Source of the DNA: an uncultured Lentisphaeria bacterium
GTDB taxonomy: Bacteria; Verrucomicrobiota; Lentisphaeria; Victivallales; Victivallaceae
Assembly: GCA_949298075.1 (NCBI GenBank)
Contig: CASFVA010000041.1
Location: forward strand, 1-42,724
Length of the DNA stretch: 42,724 bases
Direction of reading: 5' to 3'
Made by a program: the position numbers and the translations under genes. The notes below the pieces were generated by a model. That model saw nothing but the letters and a program-made list of their open reading frames with translations, was not told where the DNA came from and ran no database searches. This document shows, one piece after another, positions 1 to 7,757 of the stretch (position 1 is the first letter of the stretch; every line of letters starts with the position of its first letter).

Positions 1-9
1 TTTCACCAA

Positions 10-651
10 TTATTTCACGGATTCAGGTATTAAGTAAAAACTTACCACCAAAAAATTTAAATACGTTATTTTTTCCAGATGTCTTCCCCATTTTCTTGGC
101 AGGAGCAACCAGGTATCTGAAAAATAAAACGGCAAAAAACAGCGGAACAAAAGCCCCGTTGAAGTGATTTTGAAACCACCAGTAGCGGCATTGCCGCGCA
201 ATACAAACCATTTTCCATCTTCGGGCGGTCTTTTAACGCCACCACAGCTGACATGACTTAATTGCAGAACAATATTTCCTTTTTCCAGCGTAAATACTTG
301 GCGTGGGATATCGCGATCCAGATAAAAAGCATTTATGCCGGAATGAAAGAAACAAGATGCTTTACATTCTTCTTCATGCAAAATACCGGGATCTTTACAT
401 TGCAGTCCTATTTTATGTGCGACTTGCGCAGTAGCATAACGAATTATTGCTTGTTTTTTTTCACTTAAACGCATCTGGCATTCGACGATTGCGATTATCA
501 AAACAAAGGGTTCAAAAAAGAACAAAGAGGACCAGAAACTTGAACGATCTTCCAGCAGGAATACCAGAACCAATACGATAGTTCCGAGGGTTATGGTAAT
601 GACGTATGTATTTTTTCTTAATGAAAGATATTTTTCCAAGAGATCATACAT
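10..651 (-). CDS. Small membrane protein, unknown function
   Basis: This is a 213-residue protein whose family I do not recognise. Two hydrophobic stretches, about residues 16-34 and 43-58, look like a membrane hairpin near the N-terminus. They are followed by a mostly soluble region with several cysteines, including a CKASCFF stretch near residues 96-102, and a second hydrophobic patch near 167-182. A membrane-anchored protein with a cytoplasmic or periplasmic C-terminal domain is the simplest reading. The start is the ATG that opens the frame at 651. The gene is clearly more AT-rich than the rest of the window, which suggests recent acquisition or weak constraint. The frame closes with a stop close to the window edge, so the gene is complete. 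Confidence 0.6.
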   Translation of the reverse strand: MYDLLEKYLSLRKNTYVITITLGTIVLVLVFLLEDRSSFWSSLFFFEPFVLIIAIVECQMRLSEKKQAIIRYATAQVAHKIGLQCKDPGILHEEECKASCFFHSGINAFYLDRDIPRQVFTLEKGNIVLQLSHVSCGGVKRPPEDGKWFVLRGNAATGGFKITSTGLLFRCFLPFYFSDTWLLLPRKWGRHLEKITYLNFLVVSFYLIPESVK

Positions 652-812
652 ATATTCATTCTTCTTTTACAGCTTCGCAGGTCAGTCTCCGGCAATATAG
701 TCTTTGCCCTGCAATAATATAACATTTTACCCGTTCTTAAATTCCCTGTGTTCCCATTTTATGAAGTTGCGTTCTCCGCCTTCTCCGGAAAAATTTATCT
801 CTGACCCGGAAA

Positions 813-1289
813 TTAATTTTCATGGATGTTGCCAATCTGACCATGTCGCGTATTTTCTGCCGCGGCGTCTTTTTTGAAGTCAGCAGACTTCGCAGGCGAA
901 CTCTTCAATACCCTCCATACTCCAGCGGCCACTCCCACGCCTTCGGACAATATGGTCATTCCCAGAAGACCGAGGAATAAGCCCGCCAGCCCGGCGAACA
1001 CGAACATAATACACCCGTTGATGAGAAGCGCTATGGCAATATTAATCCATAAAAGTGAATAGTTTTTCTGTTGCTCCGGGGAACAGATCTTCATGATTTT
1101 TTTCATGAAGAACATTTTTGTGGCATAACCTTCCACCACAAAAAAAAGGAGGACTGCAATTCCGACAATGATCCCGTTATGCGAAACTTCATGAAATTTC
1201 AGCTGCTGTTCTGCCAGAAAGATGCTTAAGAAAGTTATGATTGCTGCAAGAATCACCTGGACTAACAGAGACAGCCCGATTCTCTTCAT
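813..1289 (-). CDS. Four-helix membrane protein, unknown function
   Basis: This 158-residue hydrophobic protein has about four membrane segments (roughly residues 5-25, 37-56, 75-100 and 100-125) and a hydrophilic, charged C-terminal tail. I do not recognise the family. The start is placed at the ATG opening MKRIGLSLL. A GGGGAG ribosome binding site lies about 10 bases upstream of it, and the longer reading from 1316 would run through that site. It lies in the same AT-rich end of the window as the preceding membrane protein, on the same strand and about 160 bp upstream of it, so the two could be co-transcribed. Function cannot be inferred from context. Confidence 0.6.
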   Translation of the reverse strand: MKRIGLSLLVQVILAAIITFLSIFLAEQQLKFHEVSHNGIIVGIAVLLFFVVEGYATKMFFMKKIMKICSPEQQKNYSLLWINIAIALLINGCIMFVFAGLAGLFLGLLGMTILSEGVGVAAGVWRVLKSSPAKSADFKKDAAAENTRHGQIGNIHEN

Positions 1290-1319
1290 TATGCGCGTCT
1301 CCCCACAATTGGACAACTT

Positions 1320-1860
1320 TTATTAAAAGATTGGTGTAAAAGCCTTTGGTTTACTATATCCCGTAATCAGGCGATTGCAAGAACTCAAAGATAAACGGCG
1401 CTGTTGCGGATTCAATACGCTTTTAGCTTTCCGGAACGGGAATACGACAATAACAGGAGGTCGGCAGTTTGCCGAGCGGGAAAACGACCATTTTTCGGAA
1501 ATTTCGGAAAAATCGAAAAAACGGTCATTTTCTCCAGAGTTTAACCTTGAAAATGGTAGGGTTGTTACAACTGAAACTTCCGACCTCTACCCTGCAGGCT
1601 TTTTGATTAATAGCTTGATAATTAGTCTATTACAACATATTTTTTCGCAAGCGGAGAATCTCGTTTTTCAATTCCAAAAATCAAGAGGTCGGATTTTTCT
1701 GTGTGTTTCCCCGACTTTTGCTTCTCCAACCGAAAAGCCTGCGACCTCTACTCACCGGAGAATTTGTCGGGAGATCATCGGAAACACAGAGGGAAATGCG
1801 AAAACAGTGGATTCTCTCCGGCGTTGCAAATTGACCAATTCAGCCTCAAAATCAGCCCCA
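1320..1860. repeat. Gene-free stretch with several short inverted repeats
   Basis: No convincing gene lies here; the open frame crossing it on the plus strand runs antisense through tRNA-Ala. The stretch contains GAGGTCGG-type octamers at 1457-1464 and 1684-1692, and their complements at 1580-1587 and 1742-1749, in alternating orientation. GCAGGCTTTT (1594-1603) is repeated inverted at 1733-1742. CTGTGTGTTTCC (1699-1710) has a near-complement at 1780-1789, and CCGGAGAAT (1755-1763) has one at 1811-1821. A small hairpin, TCGGCA-GTT-TGCCGA, is at 1461-1475. It could be a structured RNA or the remains of a repetitive element. Confidence 0.4.
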
Positions 1861-1892
1861 AAAACGAAAAAACCGACCGGAGGTCCGGTCGG
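1861..1892 (-). terminator. Intrinsic terminator after tRNA-Ala
   Basis: On the minus strand an 8-bp GC-rich stem (1885-1892 with 1873-1880, 4-base loop) is followed directly by a T-rich tract (1872 down to 1861). It begins 15 bases beyond the 3' end of tRNA-Ala, as expected for the end of that transcript. Confidence 0.85.
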
Positions 1893-1906
1893 CGAAAATC
1901 AAAGAA

Positions 1907-1983
1907 TGGTGGAGCTGGTGGGAGTCGAACCCATGACCTATACGATGCGAACGTATCGCTCTAGCCAACTGAGCTACAGCCCC
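1907..1983 (-). tRNA. tRNA-Ala(CGC)
   Basis: This 77-nt cloverleaf has a 7-bp acceptor stem that starts GGGGCTG and contains the G3-U70 pair, the main alanine identity element. The anticodon stem ATACG/CGTAT closes a 7-base loop TTCGCAT, giving anticodon CGC, which reads GCG alanine codons. The T arm contains TTCGACT. The CCA end is encoded at 1907-1909. A matching promoter lies upstream and a terminator downstream, so it is probably a single-gene transcript. Confidence 0.95.
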
Positions 1984-2015
1984 AATTGTCACGCCGTTTT
2001 TTACTGCGTAATCAT

Positions 2016-2044
2016 AAAATATCACCATTGACGCCAAAATGCAA
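2016..2044 (-). promoter_or_regulatory. Sigma-70-type promoter for tRNA-Ala
   Basis: On the minus strand TTGCAT (2044-2039) and TATTTT (2021-2016) are separated by 17 bases. The -10 box ends about 32 bp upstream of the tRNA-Ala 5' end. Confidence 0.55.
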
Positions 2045-2134
2045 GCAGGTTTTGCCGTTTTTACAACAAATTTAACGCCGCCGCCGCCGCACCGCTCCCC
2101 GCTCCAGTCCGGAAAAAACGGCGTTTCCGACGCT

Positions 2135-2764
2135 TCAACGCACGATGTCGAGCAGCTCCACGTCGAAAATCAGCGCACTGTGCGGACCGATCAGCTCCCC
2201 GGCCCCCCGGGCGCCGTAAGCTAGCCGTGAGGGGATGAACAAACGCATTTTCGCCCCGACTTTCATCAGTCCGAGCGCTTCAGTCCAGCCCGCAATCACC
2301 TGGTTGACCGGAAATTCCGCCGGCTCCCCGCGCTGCACCGAGCTGTCAAACACCCGGCCGTTCAGCAGGCGACCTTCATAATGCACCCGCACCACATCCT
2401 CAGGACGCGGCGTCGCTCCGCTGCCCGGCCGCAGCTCCTCGTACTGCAGGCCGCTGGCGGTTTCCTTCACTCCGGACCGTTGGCGGTTCTCCTCCATAAA
2501 ACGCTTCTCCGCCTCCTGGTTGGCAGTCCCGGCACGGGACTGGGCCTCGCGCGCCGCGCTCTGAAGGCGCGTCTGCAACTCCTGCATCGCCGCGTGAAAT
2601 TCGGATTCCGCCAGCTGCGGTGTACCGCCCGCAAAAAGGTCGGCCAGCGCGGTTCCGAGCAACTGGTAATCCAGTTCCACCGGCATTCGGCGCACCGAGT
2701 CGGCGATGTTCATGGCCAGCGCGTAGCTGAGGCGGCTTTTGGGGTCTTTGAGGTCGACGGTCAT
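2135..2764 (-). CDS. fklB: FKBP-type peptidyl-prolyl cis-trans isomerase (FklB-like)
   Basis: This 209-residue protein catalyses proline cis-trans isomerisation in folding proteins. Residues 1-100 match the helical FKBP N-terminal dimerisation region (opening MTVDLKDPKSRLSYALAMN). The rest is an FKBP domain with the usual landmarks VRVHYEGRLLNGRVFDSS, GEPAEFPVNQVIAGW, MKVGAKMRLFIP and AYG. Length and layout match E. coli FklB (FKBP22, 206 aa). There is no signal peptide, so a cytoplasmic location is expected, unlike FkpA or Mip. The ATG at 2764 has AAGGAA upstream. The longer frame from 3025 runs through tRNA-Cys and is not real. It lies 115 bp downstream of tRNA-Cys on the same strand and may be read from the same promoter. 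Confidence 0.9.
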   Translation of the reverse strand: MTVDLKDPKSRLSYALAMNIADSVRRMPVELDYQLLGTALADLFAGGTPQLAESEFHAAMQELQTRLQSAAREAQSRAGTANQEAEKRFMEENRQRSGVKETASGLQYEELRPGSGATPRPEDVVRVHYEGRLLNGRVFDSSVQRGEPAEFPVNQVIAGWTEALGLMKVGAKMRLFIPSRLAYGARGAGELIGPHSALIFDVELLDIVR

Positions 2765-2879
2765 GGTCCGATGATTCCTTCGGGTCGGCGGTACGGAGAA
2801 ATAAATTGCCTGCCCGGAGCCGCTCCGCGCTCCGGCACGGTTGCGCATCTCCGCACCTGGGATTGACTGGGTAAAAAAA

Positions 2880-2953
2880 TGGAGGCGTGGACCGGAATCG
2901 AACCGGTCTAAGCGATTTTGCAGACCGCTGCCTAACCTCTTGGCTACCACGCC
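2880..2953 (-). tRNA. tRNA-Cys(GCA)
   Basis: This 74-nt cloverleaf has acceptor stem GGCGTGG/CCACGCC, anticodon loop CTGCAAA with anticodon GCA, and T-loop sequence TTCGATT. The discriminator base is U, the cysteine identity base, and the CCA end is encoded at 2882-2880. A strong promoter lies just upstream. Confidence 0.95.
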
Positions 2954-2972
2954 TCGTAACGAGACAGTGCAT

Positions 2973-3001
2973 AAAATAGCCCGGTTAACCTCTTTTGTCA
3001 A
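2973..3001 (-). promoter_or_regulatory. Strong sigma-70 promoter for tRNA-Cys
   Basis: On the minus strand a perfect TTGACA (3001-2996) is followed after 17 bases by TATTTT (2978-2973), with the tRNA-Cys 5' end 20 bp further on. fklB is the next gene and may share this promoter. Confidence 0.75.
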
Positions 3002-3050
3002 TATGTTCCGAACACAAAAACGCATTTTTTACGAATCCGGCAGCGCTGAT

Positions 3051-3079
3051 TTGAATTTTAAACATCGCGGATGTATTTT
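3051..3079 (+). promoter_or_regulatory. Promoter for the acyl-CoA synthetase
   Basis: TTGAAT (3051-3056), 17-bp spacer, TATTTT (3074-3079). It ends 46 bp before the acyl-CoA synthetase start and is divergent from the tRNA-Cys promoter. Confidence 0.5.
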
Positions 3080-3125
3080 ATAGGAATTTTATATTTTTCA
3101 GAACAACTTCGCCTCAAGGTAGCTT

Positions 3126-4793
3126 ATGGGAATGCAGCAGAATGCGTCTCCGGCATGGCGCACGGAGAATTTCGACTGGAATCTCTCTTCTCCCGAATAC
3201 TTCAATTTTGCCTATGATGTCATCGATAAAATGGGCGCCGCTCAGCGCAACAAGCTGGCGATGATCTGGGCCAATCAGGCCGGCGATGAACGCAAACTCA
3301 CGTTTCACGATCTGGCCGAGCTCTCCAATCAGGCTGCCAATCTGCTGCTGGACAAGGGCGTCAGTCGGGGCGACCGGGTGTTTATGCTGATTCCGCGGAT
3401 TCCGGAGTGGTGGATTTTCGCCTTGGCGATCATGAAAATCGGAGCCGTTTCCTGCCCCTCACCGGTGCTGCTCACCCCTCACGATATTCTGCACCGCCTG
3501 CAGTTCGGGCATTTCAAATTTGTGCTTTCCGACGCCGACAACGCCCCGAAAGTGGATGAAATTTACGATCAGTGCCCCGGGCTGCAGGGACGGATTCTGG
3601 TTGACGGCGAACGGGACAAATGGATCTCGTACCCCGCTGAACGTGATCGCTTCTCCCGGCACAATGTCTTGAACATCATGAAGGTGCGCACCAAAGCCTC
3701 CGAGCCGATGATGGTGATTTTCACCAGCGGCACCTCCAAAATGCCCAAACTGGTCCAGCATACCCACGACTACGGCATCGGGCACCTGATTACCGCCGGT
3801 CTGTGGCAGGGACTCAACGATCAGGACGTTCATTTCACGGTTTCCGACACCGGCTGGGGCAAAAACCTCTGGGGAAATTTCTTCGGCCAGTGGATGCGCG
3901 GAGCCTGTCTGTTCATTTATGACATCCGCGGTAAATTTCACGGCTCCGAACTTCTTCCGGTGCTGGAGAAATATGAGATCACCAGTTTCTGCGCTCCGCC
4001 GACGGTATATCGCATGCTGGTGCTCCACGACCTTTCCAAGTACGATTTTCACTATCTGCGCAGCTGTACCGCCGCCGGAGAACCGCTGCATCAGGAGACC
4101 TGCCGGCTCTGGAAAGAGGGAACCGGCATCACCATTCGCGAAGCCTACGGGCAGACTGAAACCGTCGCCCTGATCGGCAATTTCGTCAACATGGAAATCC
4201 GTCCCGGTTCAATGGGCAAGGCTGCCCCGAACTGGCATATCGAGCTGCACGACGATGACGGCAAACCGGTGCCGGTCGGTGAAATCGGCCGCATCGTGGT
4301 CCGGATTGACGGCCACTGGCGGCCGGTGGGACTGATCGACCGGTATCTGGGAGACGAATCCGAAAACGCCAACTATTTTATCAACGGCTTTTATTACACC
4401 GGTGACAAAGCCCGCCTGGATGAGGATGGCTATTTCTGGTTCTGCGGTCGCAATGACGACATTATCAAGAGTTCCGGTTACCGGATCAGTCCGCAGGAGG
4501 TCGAGGAGGCGGTGATGTGCCATCCCGCGGTGCAGGAAGTCGCGGTGGTCGGCGCTCCCGACACGCTGCGCGGCACCATCATCAAGGCGTATATAGTGCT
4601 CAAACCCGGTGTTGAAGGCAGCGAGGAGCTGGTGCGCGACATTCAGCGTCATACCCGCGAGGAGACAGCTCCCTACAAATATCCCCGGGAGATCGAGTTT
4701 GTGCCGGGGCTGCCGAAGTCGTTCTCGGGCAAAATCAAACGCGAAGTGCTGCGCAAGCATGCTGAAAACGGCGGCGAACTGGTTGCCGATTGA
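3126..4793 (+). CDS. AMP-dependent acyl-CoA synthetase (medium-chain/aryl type)
   Basis: This 555-residue ANL-superfamily enzyme activates a carboxylic acid with ATP and transfers it to CoA. The phosphate-binding loop reads FTSGTSKMPKL (about residue 200), with Lys where Gly is usual. Other signatures are YGQTET (about residue 341), FYYTGD (about 420), GRNDDIIKSSGYRISPQEVE, and the C-terminal SGKIKR carrying the catalytic lysine (about 535). The closest general type is the ACSM/benzoate-CoA ligase-like branch rather than acetyl-CoA synthetase; substrate cannot be read from the sequence. The ATG at 3126 has AAGG seven bases upstream. A Gfo/Idh gene follows 41 bp later, but a shared pathway is not obvious. 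The product could feed the acyl-CoA dehydrogenase near 27 kb. Confidence 0.88.
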   Translation: MGMQQNASPAWRTENFDWNLSSPEYFNFAYDVIDKMGAAQRNKLAMIWANQAGDERKLTFHDLAELSNQAANLLLDKGVSRGDRVFMLIPRIPEWWIFALAIMKIGAVSCPSPVLLTPHDILHRLQFGHFKFVLSDADNAPKVDEIYDQCPGLQGRILVDGERDKWISYPAERDRFSRHNVLNIMKVRTKASEPMMVIFTSGTSKMPKLVQHTHDYGIGHLITAGLWQGLNDQDVHFTVSDTGWGKNLWGNFFGQWMRGACLFIYDIRGKFHGSELLPVLEKYEITSFCAPPTVYRMLVLHDLSKYDFHYLRSCTAAGEPLHQETCRLWKEGTGITIREAYGQTETVALIGNFVNMEIRPGSMGKAAPNWHIELHDDDGKPVPVGEIGRIVVRIDGHWRPVGLIDRYLGDESENANYFINGFYYTGDKARLDEDGYFWFCGRNDDIIKSSGYRISPQEVEEAVMCHPAVQEVAVVGAPDTLRGTIIKAYIVLKPGVEGSEELVRDIQRHTREETAPYKYPREIEFVPGLPKSFSGKIKREVLRKHAENGGELVAD

Positions 4794-4834
4794 ATCAACA
4801 GGTTTTTTTACGGGCGAATATTGGGAGGACTGCC

Positions 4835-5992
4835 ATGGACAAGGTTAGAATCGGTATTATCGGTGTAGGCAATATGGGTTCCAGTCATGTGAATTTCATC
4901 TCTGAAATTCCGGAACTGGCGGAGCTGACCGCGATTTGCGACTGCAATCCGGCCAAACTGGAAAAATACCGGGACCGGGGGCTGGCGCTGTACGAGGACG
5001 CCTCGAAGTTCATCGCCGAGGCTCCGATCGACGCTGTGATGGTGGAAGTACCGCATTACGACCACGTCCGGCTGGCGGTTGAAGCCATCGAACACGGCAA
5101 GCACGTGATCGTGGAAAAACCCATTTCCGTGCACAAGCAGCTTGCCCAGCCGCTGCTGGAGGCGATCGCGGCCCATCCGGAACTGCGGGTCAGCGCCATG
5201 TTCAACCAGCGCACGATTGATGCTCACAGGAAGATCAAGGAGCTGATCGACTCCGGCAAACTCGGCGAACTTCGCCGGATCAACTGGATCATTACCAACT
5301 GGTTCCGCAGCCAGTACTACTACGACTCCGGCGACTGGCGGGCGAGCTGGCGCGGGGAGGGCGGCGGCGTGCTGCTCAACCAGTGCCCCCACCAGCTGGA
5401 CCTGCTGCAGTGGTTTTTCGGAATGCCGAAGCGGGTGACCGCGTTCCTGAGCCTCGGCCGTTACCACGACATCGAGGTCGAGGATGATGTCACCGCCTAC
5501 TTTGAATATCCCAATGGCGCCACCGGCGTGTTTGTCACCTCCACCGGCGAGGCGCTCGGAACCAACCGGCTGGAGGTCATCGGCGACCATGGCAAGCTGG
5601 TCTTCGAGGATGGACACCTCAAACTCAAATACTATGACGGTTCGCTGCAGGAATATTCGGATACGGTCCAGCAGAGCTTCCCCACTCCTGAATACTGGGA
5701 TGTTACCGTGCCCTGCGACGCCGGCAACCGGCATCAGCACCGCAACATCATCGAGAATTTCTGCAAGTCGATTCTCAAGGGTGAGAAACTCATGGCTCCG
5801 GCGCAGGAGGGCATCCACGGGCTGGAACTGGGTAACGCCATCCTGCTTTCGGGACTCAAGCACCGGACGGTGGAGCTGCCGGTGGACGGCGCTGAATTTG
5901 CCGCCGAGCTGGACCGGCTGATCGCGACCTCGCGTTACCAGAAAAAGGCGACGGTGAATGCCGGAAGTTCGGATTTCGGCAATTCGTTCTGA
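4835..5992 (+). CDS. Gfo/Idh/MocA-family NAD(P)-dependent sugar dehydrogenase
   Basis: This 385-residue protein opens with a Rossmann fold (RIGIIGVGNMGSSH, about residues 4-17). It carries the family EKPIS lysine motif near residue 101 and a CPHQLDLLQWFFG segment near 190 that contains the catalytic Asp/His region. Members oxidise or reduce sugars, inositols or their derivatives with NAD(P). There is no signal peptide, so it is cytoplasmic. The ATG at 4835 follows a GGGAGGA ribosome binding site; an in-frame TTG at 4790 lacks one. The fold is that of inositol 2-dehydrogenase IolG, but the sequence alone does not prove that substrate. A sugar-phosphate isomerase-like gene follows after a promoter. 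Confidence 0.88.
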   Translation: MDKVRIGIIGVGNMGSSHVNFISEIPELAELTAICDCNPAKLEKYRDRGLALYEDASKFIAEAPIDAVMVEVPHYDHVRLAVEAIEHGKHVIVEKPISVHKQLAQPLLEAIAAHPELRVSAMFNQRTIDAHRKIKELIDSGKLGELRRINWIITNWFRSQYYYDSGDWRASWRGEGGGVLLNQCPHQLDLLQWFFGMPKRVTAFLSLGRYHDIEVEDDVTAYFEYPNGATGVFVTSTGEALGTNRLEVIGDHGKLVFEDGHLKLKYYDGSLQEYSDTVQQSFPTPEYWDVTVPCDAGNRHQHRNIIENFCKSILKGEKLMAPAQEGIHGLELGNAILLSGLKHRTVELPVDGAEFAAELDRLIATSRYQKKATVNAGSSDFGNSF

Positions 5993-6092
5993 ACCTGTTC
6001 CCGGGTGGCGGCGGCGCACCTCCGCAGGGCTCCGGACTGGAGCGGCGCCCGGATGGGGCGACTTATCGTTAAAAAATACTACTTTCGGTAAA

Positions 6093-6121
6093 TTGCAAAG
6101 CGCTGAATCAGGTATTATACT
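6093..6121 (+). promoter_or_regulatory. Promoter for the isomerase/epimerase-like gene
   Basis: TTGCAA (6093-6098), 17-bp spacer, TATACT (6116-6121), about 50 bp before the start at 6172. The 180-bp gap after the Gfo/Idh gene therefore probably starts a new transcript. Confidence 0.6.
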
Positions 6122-6171
6122 ATGGTCAGTCGCCCGATAAAGGTCAATCACCAAGACTAAGGAGCAGAAAA

Positions 6172-6972
6172 ATGTTGAAACCGATCGGTGTTCAGTTGTA
6201 TTCGCTGCGGGATGCGGCCCAGAAAGACTTTATCGCTGTGCTCAAACGCGTGGCCGACATCGGCTACAAGGCGGTGGAGCCGGCCGGATTCTGGAACATC
6301 CGCCCCTCCGAGTTTGTCAAAATCATCCGTGACCTCGGGCTGGAGATGTATTCCTCCCATTCGCCGTGGGCCCGGATCAATAACGTCGGAGAAGTGATGG
6401 AAATCGCCGACATCATCGGCCAGAAAAAGATCGTCTGCGGTTACGGCCCGGCTGACTTCGCCGATATGGACGCCATCAGGCGCACGGCGGAAGCCACCAC
6501 CAAGATCTACGATGTGGTGTCCCGTAACGGTTTCACGCTTTTCCAGCACAACCACGCTTTTGAGTTCGAGCGCATCGACGGCCGGCTCAAGTACGAAATC
6601 TACAACGATCTGGTGCCGCAGGGTCTGAAGTATGAGATCGATTGCTTCTGGTCCACCAATTTCGGCGCAGAGGATCCGGTCCGGAACGTGCAGATGTTCG
6701 GAGACCGCACCATTCTGCTGCACATGAAAGACGGTACGCTCAAGCAGAAGAAAGCTGAGCAGCGCATGGTCAACGGTATCCTTGACCGCAAGATCGATCT
6801 GCTGCCGCTGGGAACCGGCGAGCTGCCGATCAAGGCGATTGTCGAAGCGGCGCCGGCGGCGGTGGAAGCCATCATTGTCGAGCTGGACTTCTGCAGTGTT
6901 GAGATGGACAAGGCCATTGAGATGAGCTATCGCTACATGACTGAGAACGGCCTGGCGCTCGGCAACAAGTAA
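6172..6972 (+). CDS. Sugar phosphate isomerase/epimerase-like TIM-barrel protein
   Basis: This 266-residue protein of the xylose-isomerase-like TIM-barrel superfamily opens with PIGVQLYSLRDAAQKDF, typical of the IolE/YcjR-type subgroup. Metal-site features are YSSHSPW, the FQHNHAFEFE stretch near residue 125, the YEIDCFW segment near 155, LLHMKDG near 180 and the VELDF glutamate near 240. Members epimerise, isomerise or dehydrate sugars and inositols with a divalent metal. The exact reaction cannot be assigned. The ATG at 6172 follows AAGGAGCAG. Its Gfo/Idh neighbour is a common partner for this family, as in inositol-type or 3-keto-sugar pathways, so joint action on one sugar is plausible. 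Confidence 0.85.
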   Translation: MLKPIGVQLYSLRDAAQKDFIAVLKRVADIGYKAVEPAGFWNIRPSEFVKIIRDLGLEMYSSHSPWARINNVGEVMEIADIIGQKKIVCGYGPADFADMDAIRRTAEATTKIYDVVSRNGFTLFQHNHAFEFERIDGRLKYEIYNDLVPQGLKYEIDCFWSTNFGAEDPVRNVQMFGDRTILLHMKDGTLKQKKAEQRMVNGILDRKIDLLPLGTGELPIKAIVEAAPAAVEAIIVELDFCSVEMDKAIEMSYRYMTENGLALGNK

Positions 6973-6983
6973 GTTTGACACTG

Positions 6984-7008
6984 TCCGGGGCGTTTTGTCC
7001 GCCCCGGA
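6984..7008 (+). terminator. GC-rich hairpin after the isomerase gene
   Basis: A 9-bp stem (TCCGGGGCG with CGCCCCGGA) and 7-base loop begin 12 bp after the stop codon. There is no T tract directly after it, so it may be an mRNA 3' stabiliser or a factor-dependent stop rather than a classical intrinsic terminator. Confidence 0.45.
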
Positions 7009-7018
7009 GTGGTGTCTC

Positions 7019-7084
7019 ATAAAGCCGGCTGTGCCACCGGGTCTCACTTACAGTGAGGCCAAACGGCGGCAGCTCCGGCTTTAT
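7019..7084 (+). terminator. Long imperfect hairpin before the transporter genes
   Basis: ATAAAGCCGG (7019-7028) is perfectly complementary to CCGGCTTTAT (7075-7084). The stem extends inward through CTG/CAG, and a further CTCAC/GTGAG hairpin lies inside the loop. T-rich sequence (TGTTTTT) follows the right arm. It fits a terminator or attenuator placed 65 bp ahead of the chromate-type transporter. Confidence 0.45.
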
Positions 7085-7148
7085 TGTTTTTGGTACGGAG
7101 CACGGACTACGGATCCCGGGGATGCCGCGGGAATTTCAGGTGAAAAAC

Positions 7149-7757
7149 ATGTCGGAACCGTTGGGAAATCTGCCGCGCCACAAGGTGTTGTGGCTGCTCT
7201 TCAAGGAGTTTTTTCTGATCGCGACTTTCGTGGTCGGGGGCGGTTATGCGATTATTCTGGCCGCGGAGCGGATTTTTGTGCGCAAGCTGCATTGGATGAA
7301 CGAAGACGAACTGCCCGATGTCATTGCCATGTCTCAGACGATTCCGGGATTGACCGCCGGCAATGCGGCGATTTACGTCGGTCTGCGCACCGGCGGCCGG
7401 CTGGGAGCGCTGGTGGCGCTGCTGGGAGTGGCGCTGCCGTCGTTTCTCATCATTCTGCTGCTGGCCTCACTGTACGAATTTCTGCCGCTGGACTGGCCTC
7501 CGTTGCAAGGGGCGTTTGTCGGCGTCCGCAGTGCGCTGGCCGGATTGACGGTCGCGGCTCTGCTGAGGCTGTGGCCCCGGGTGATGAAAAACGTCTTTAC
7601 CTATGTGATCGCTTTCGGCTGCCTGATCGGCGTACTCGGTTTCGGCATCAATCCCGGCTGGCTGCTGCTGGGATCGATGGTGGTCGGCGTGGCGGCGCTC
7701 TGGCTGCGGCTGCCGGTGGAAATTACGTCGTCACCTGAGGGCGGGGAGCACAAATGA
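7149..7757 (+). CDS. Chromate-type transporter, first half (short-chain ChrA)
   Basis: This 202-residue membrane protein of the CHR family has about six hydrophobic segments. It contains the family landmarks FVVGGGYAII (about residue 28) and MSQTIPGLTAGNAAIYVG (about residue 60), the counterpart of the more usual TPGP-NxATFVG block. Single-domain CHR proteins work as pairs, and its partner starts inside its stop codon (ATGA overlap). Characterised relatives export chromate or take it up with sulfate; the physiological substrate here is unproven. The ATG at 7149 (MSEPLGNL) has AGGTG upstream and is preferred to the start at 7053, which would lie inside a stem-loop. The product sits in the inner membrane. 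Confidence 0.82.
   Translation: MSEPLGNLPRHKVLWLLFKEFFLIATFVVGGGYAIILAAERIFVRKLHWMNEDELPDVIAMSQTIPGLTAGNAAIYVGLRTGGRLGALVALLGVALPSFLIILLLASLYEFLPLDWPPLQGAFVGVRSALAGLTVAALLRLWPRVMKNVFTYVIAFGCLIGVLGFGINPGWLLLGSMVVGVAALWLRLPVEITSSPEGGEHK

Noticed and set aside
1375-2031. 218-residue plus-strand frame
   Set aside because: It runs through the antisense of tRNA-Ala and its terminator and has no protein-like pattern.
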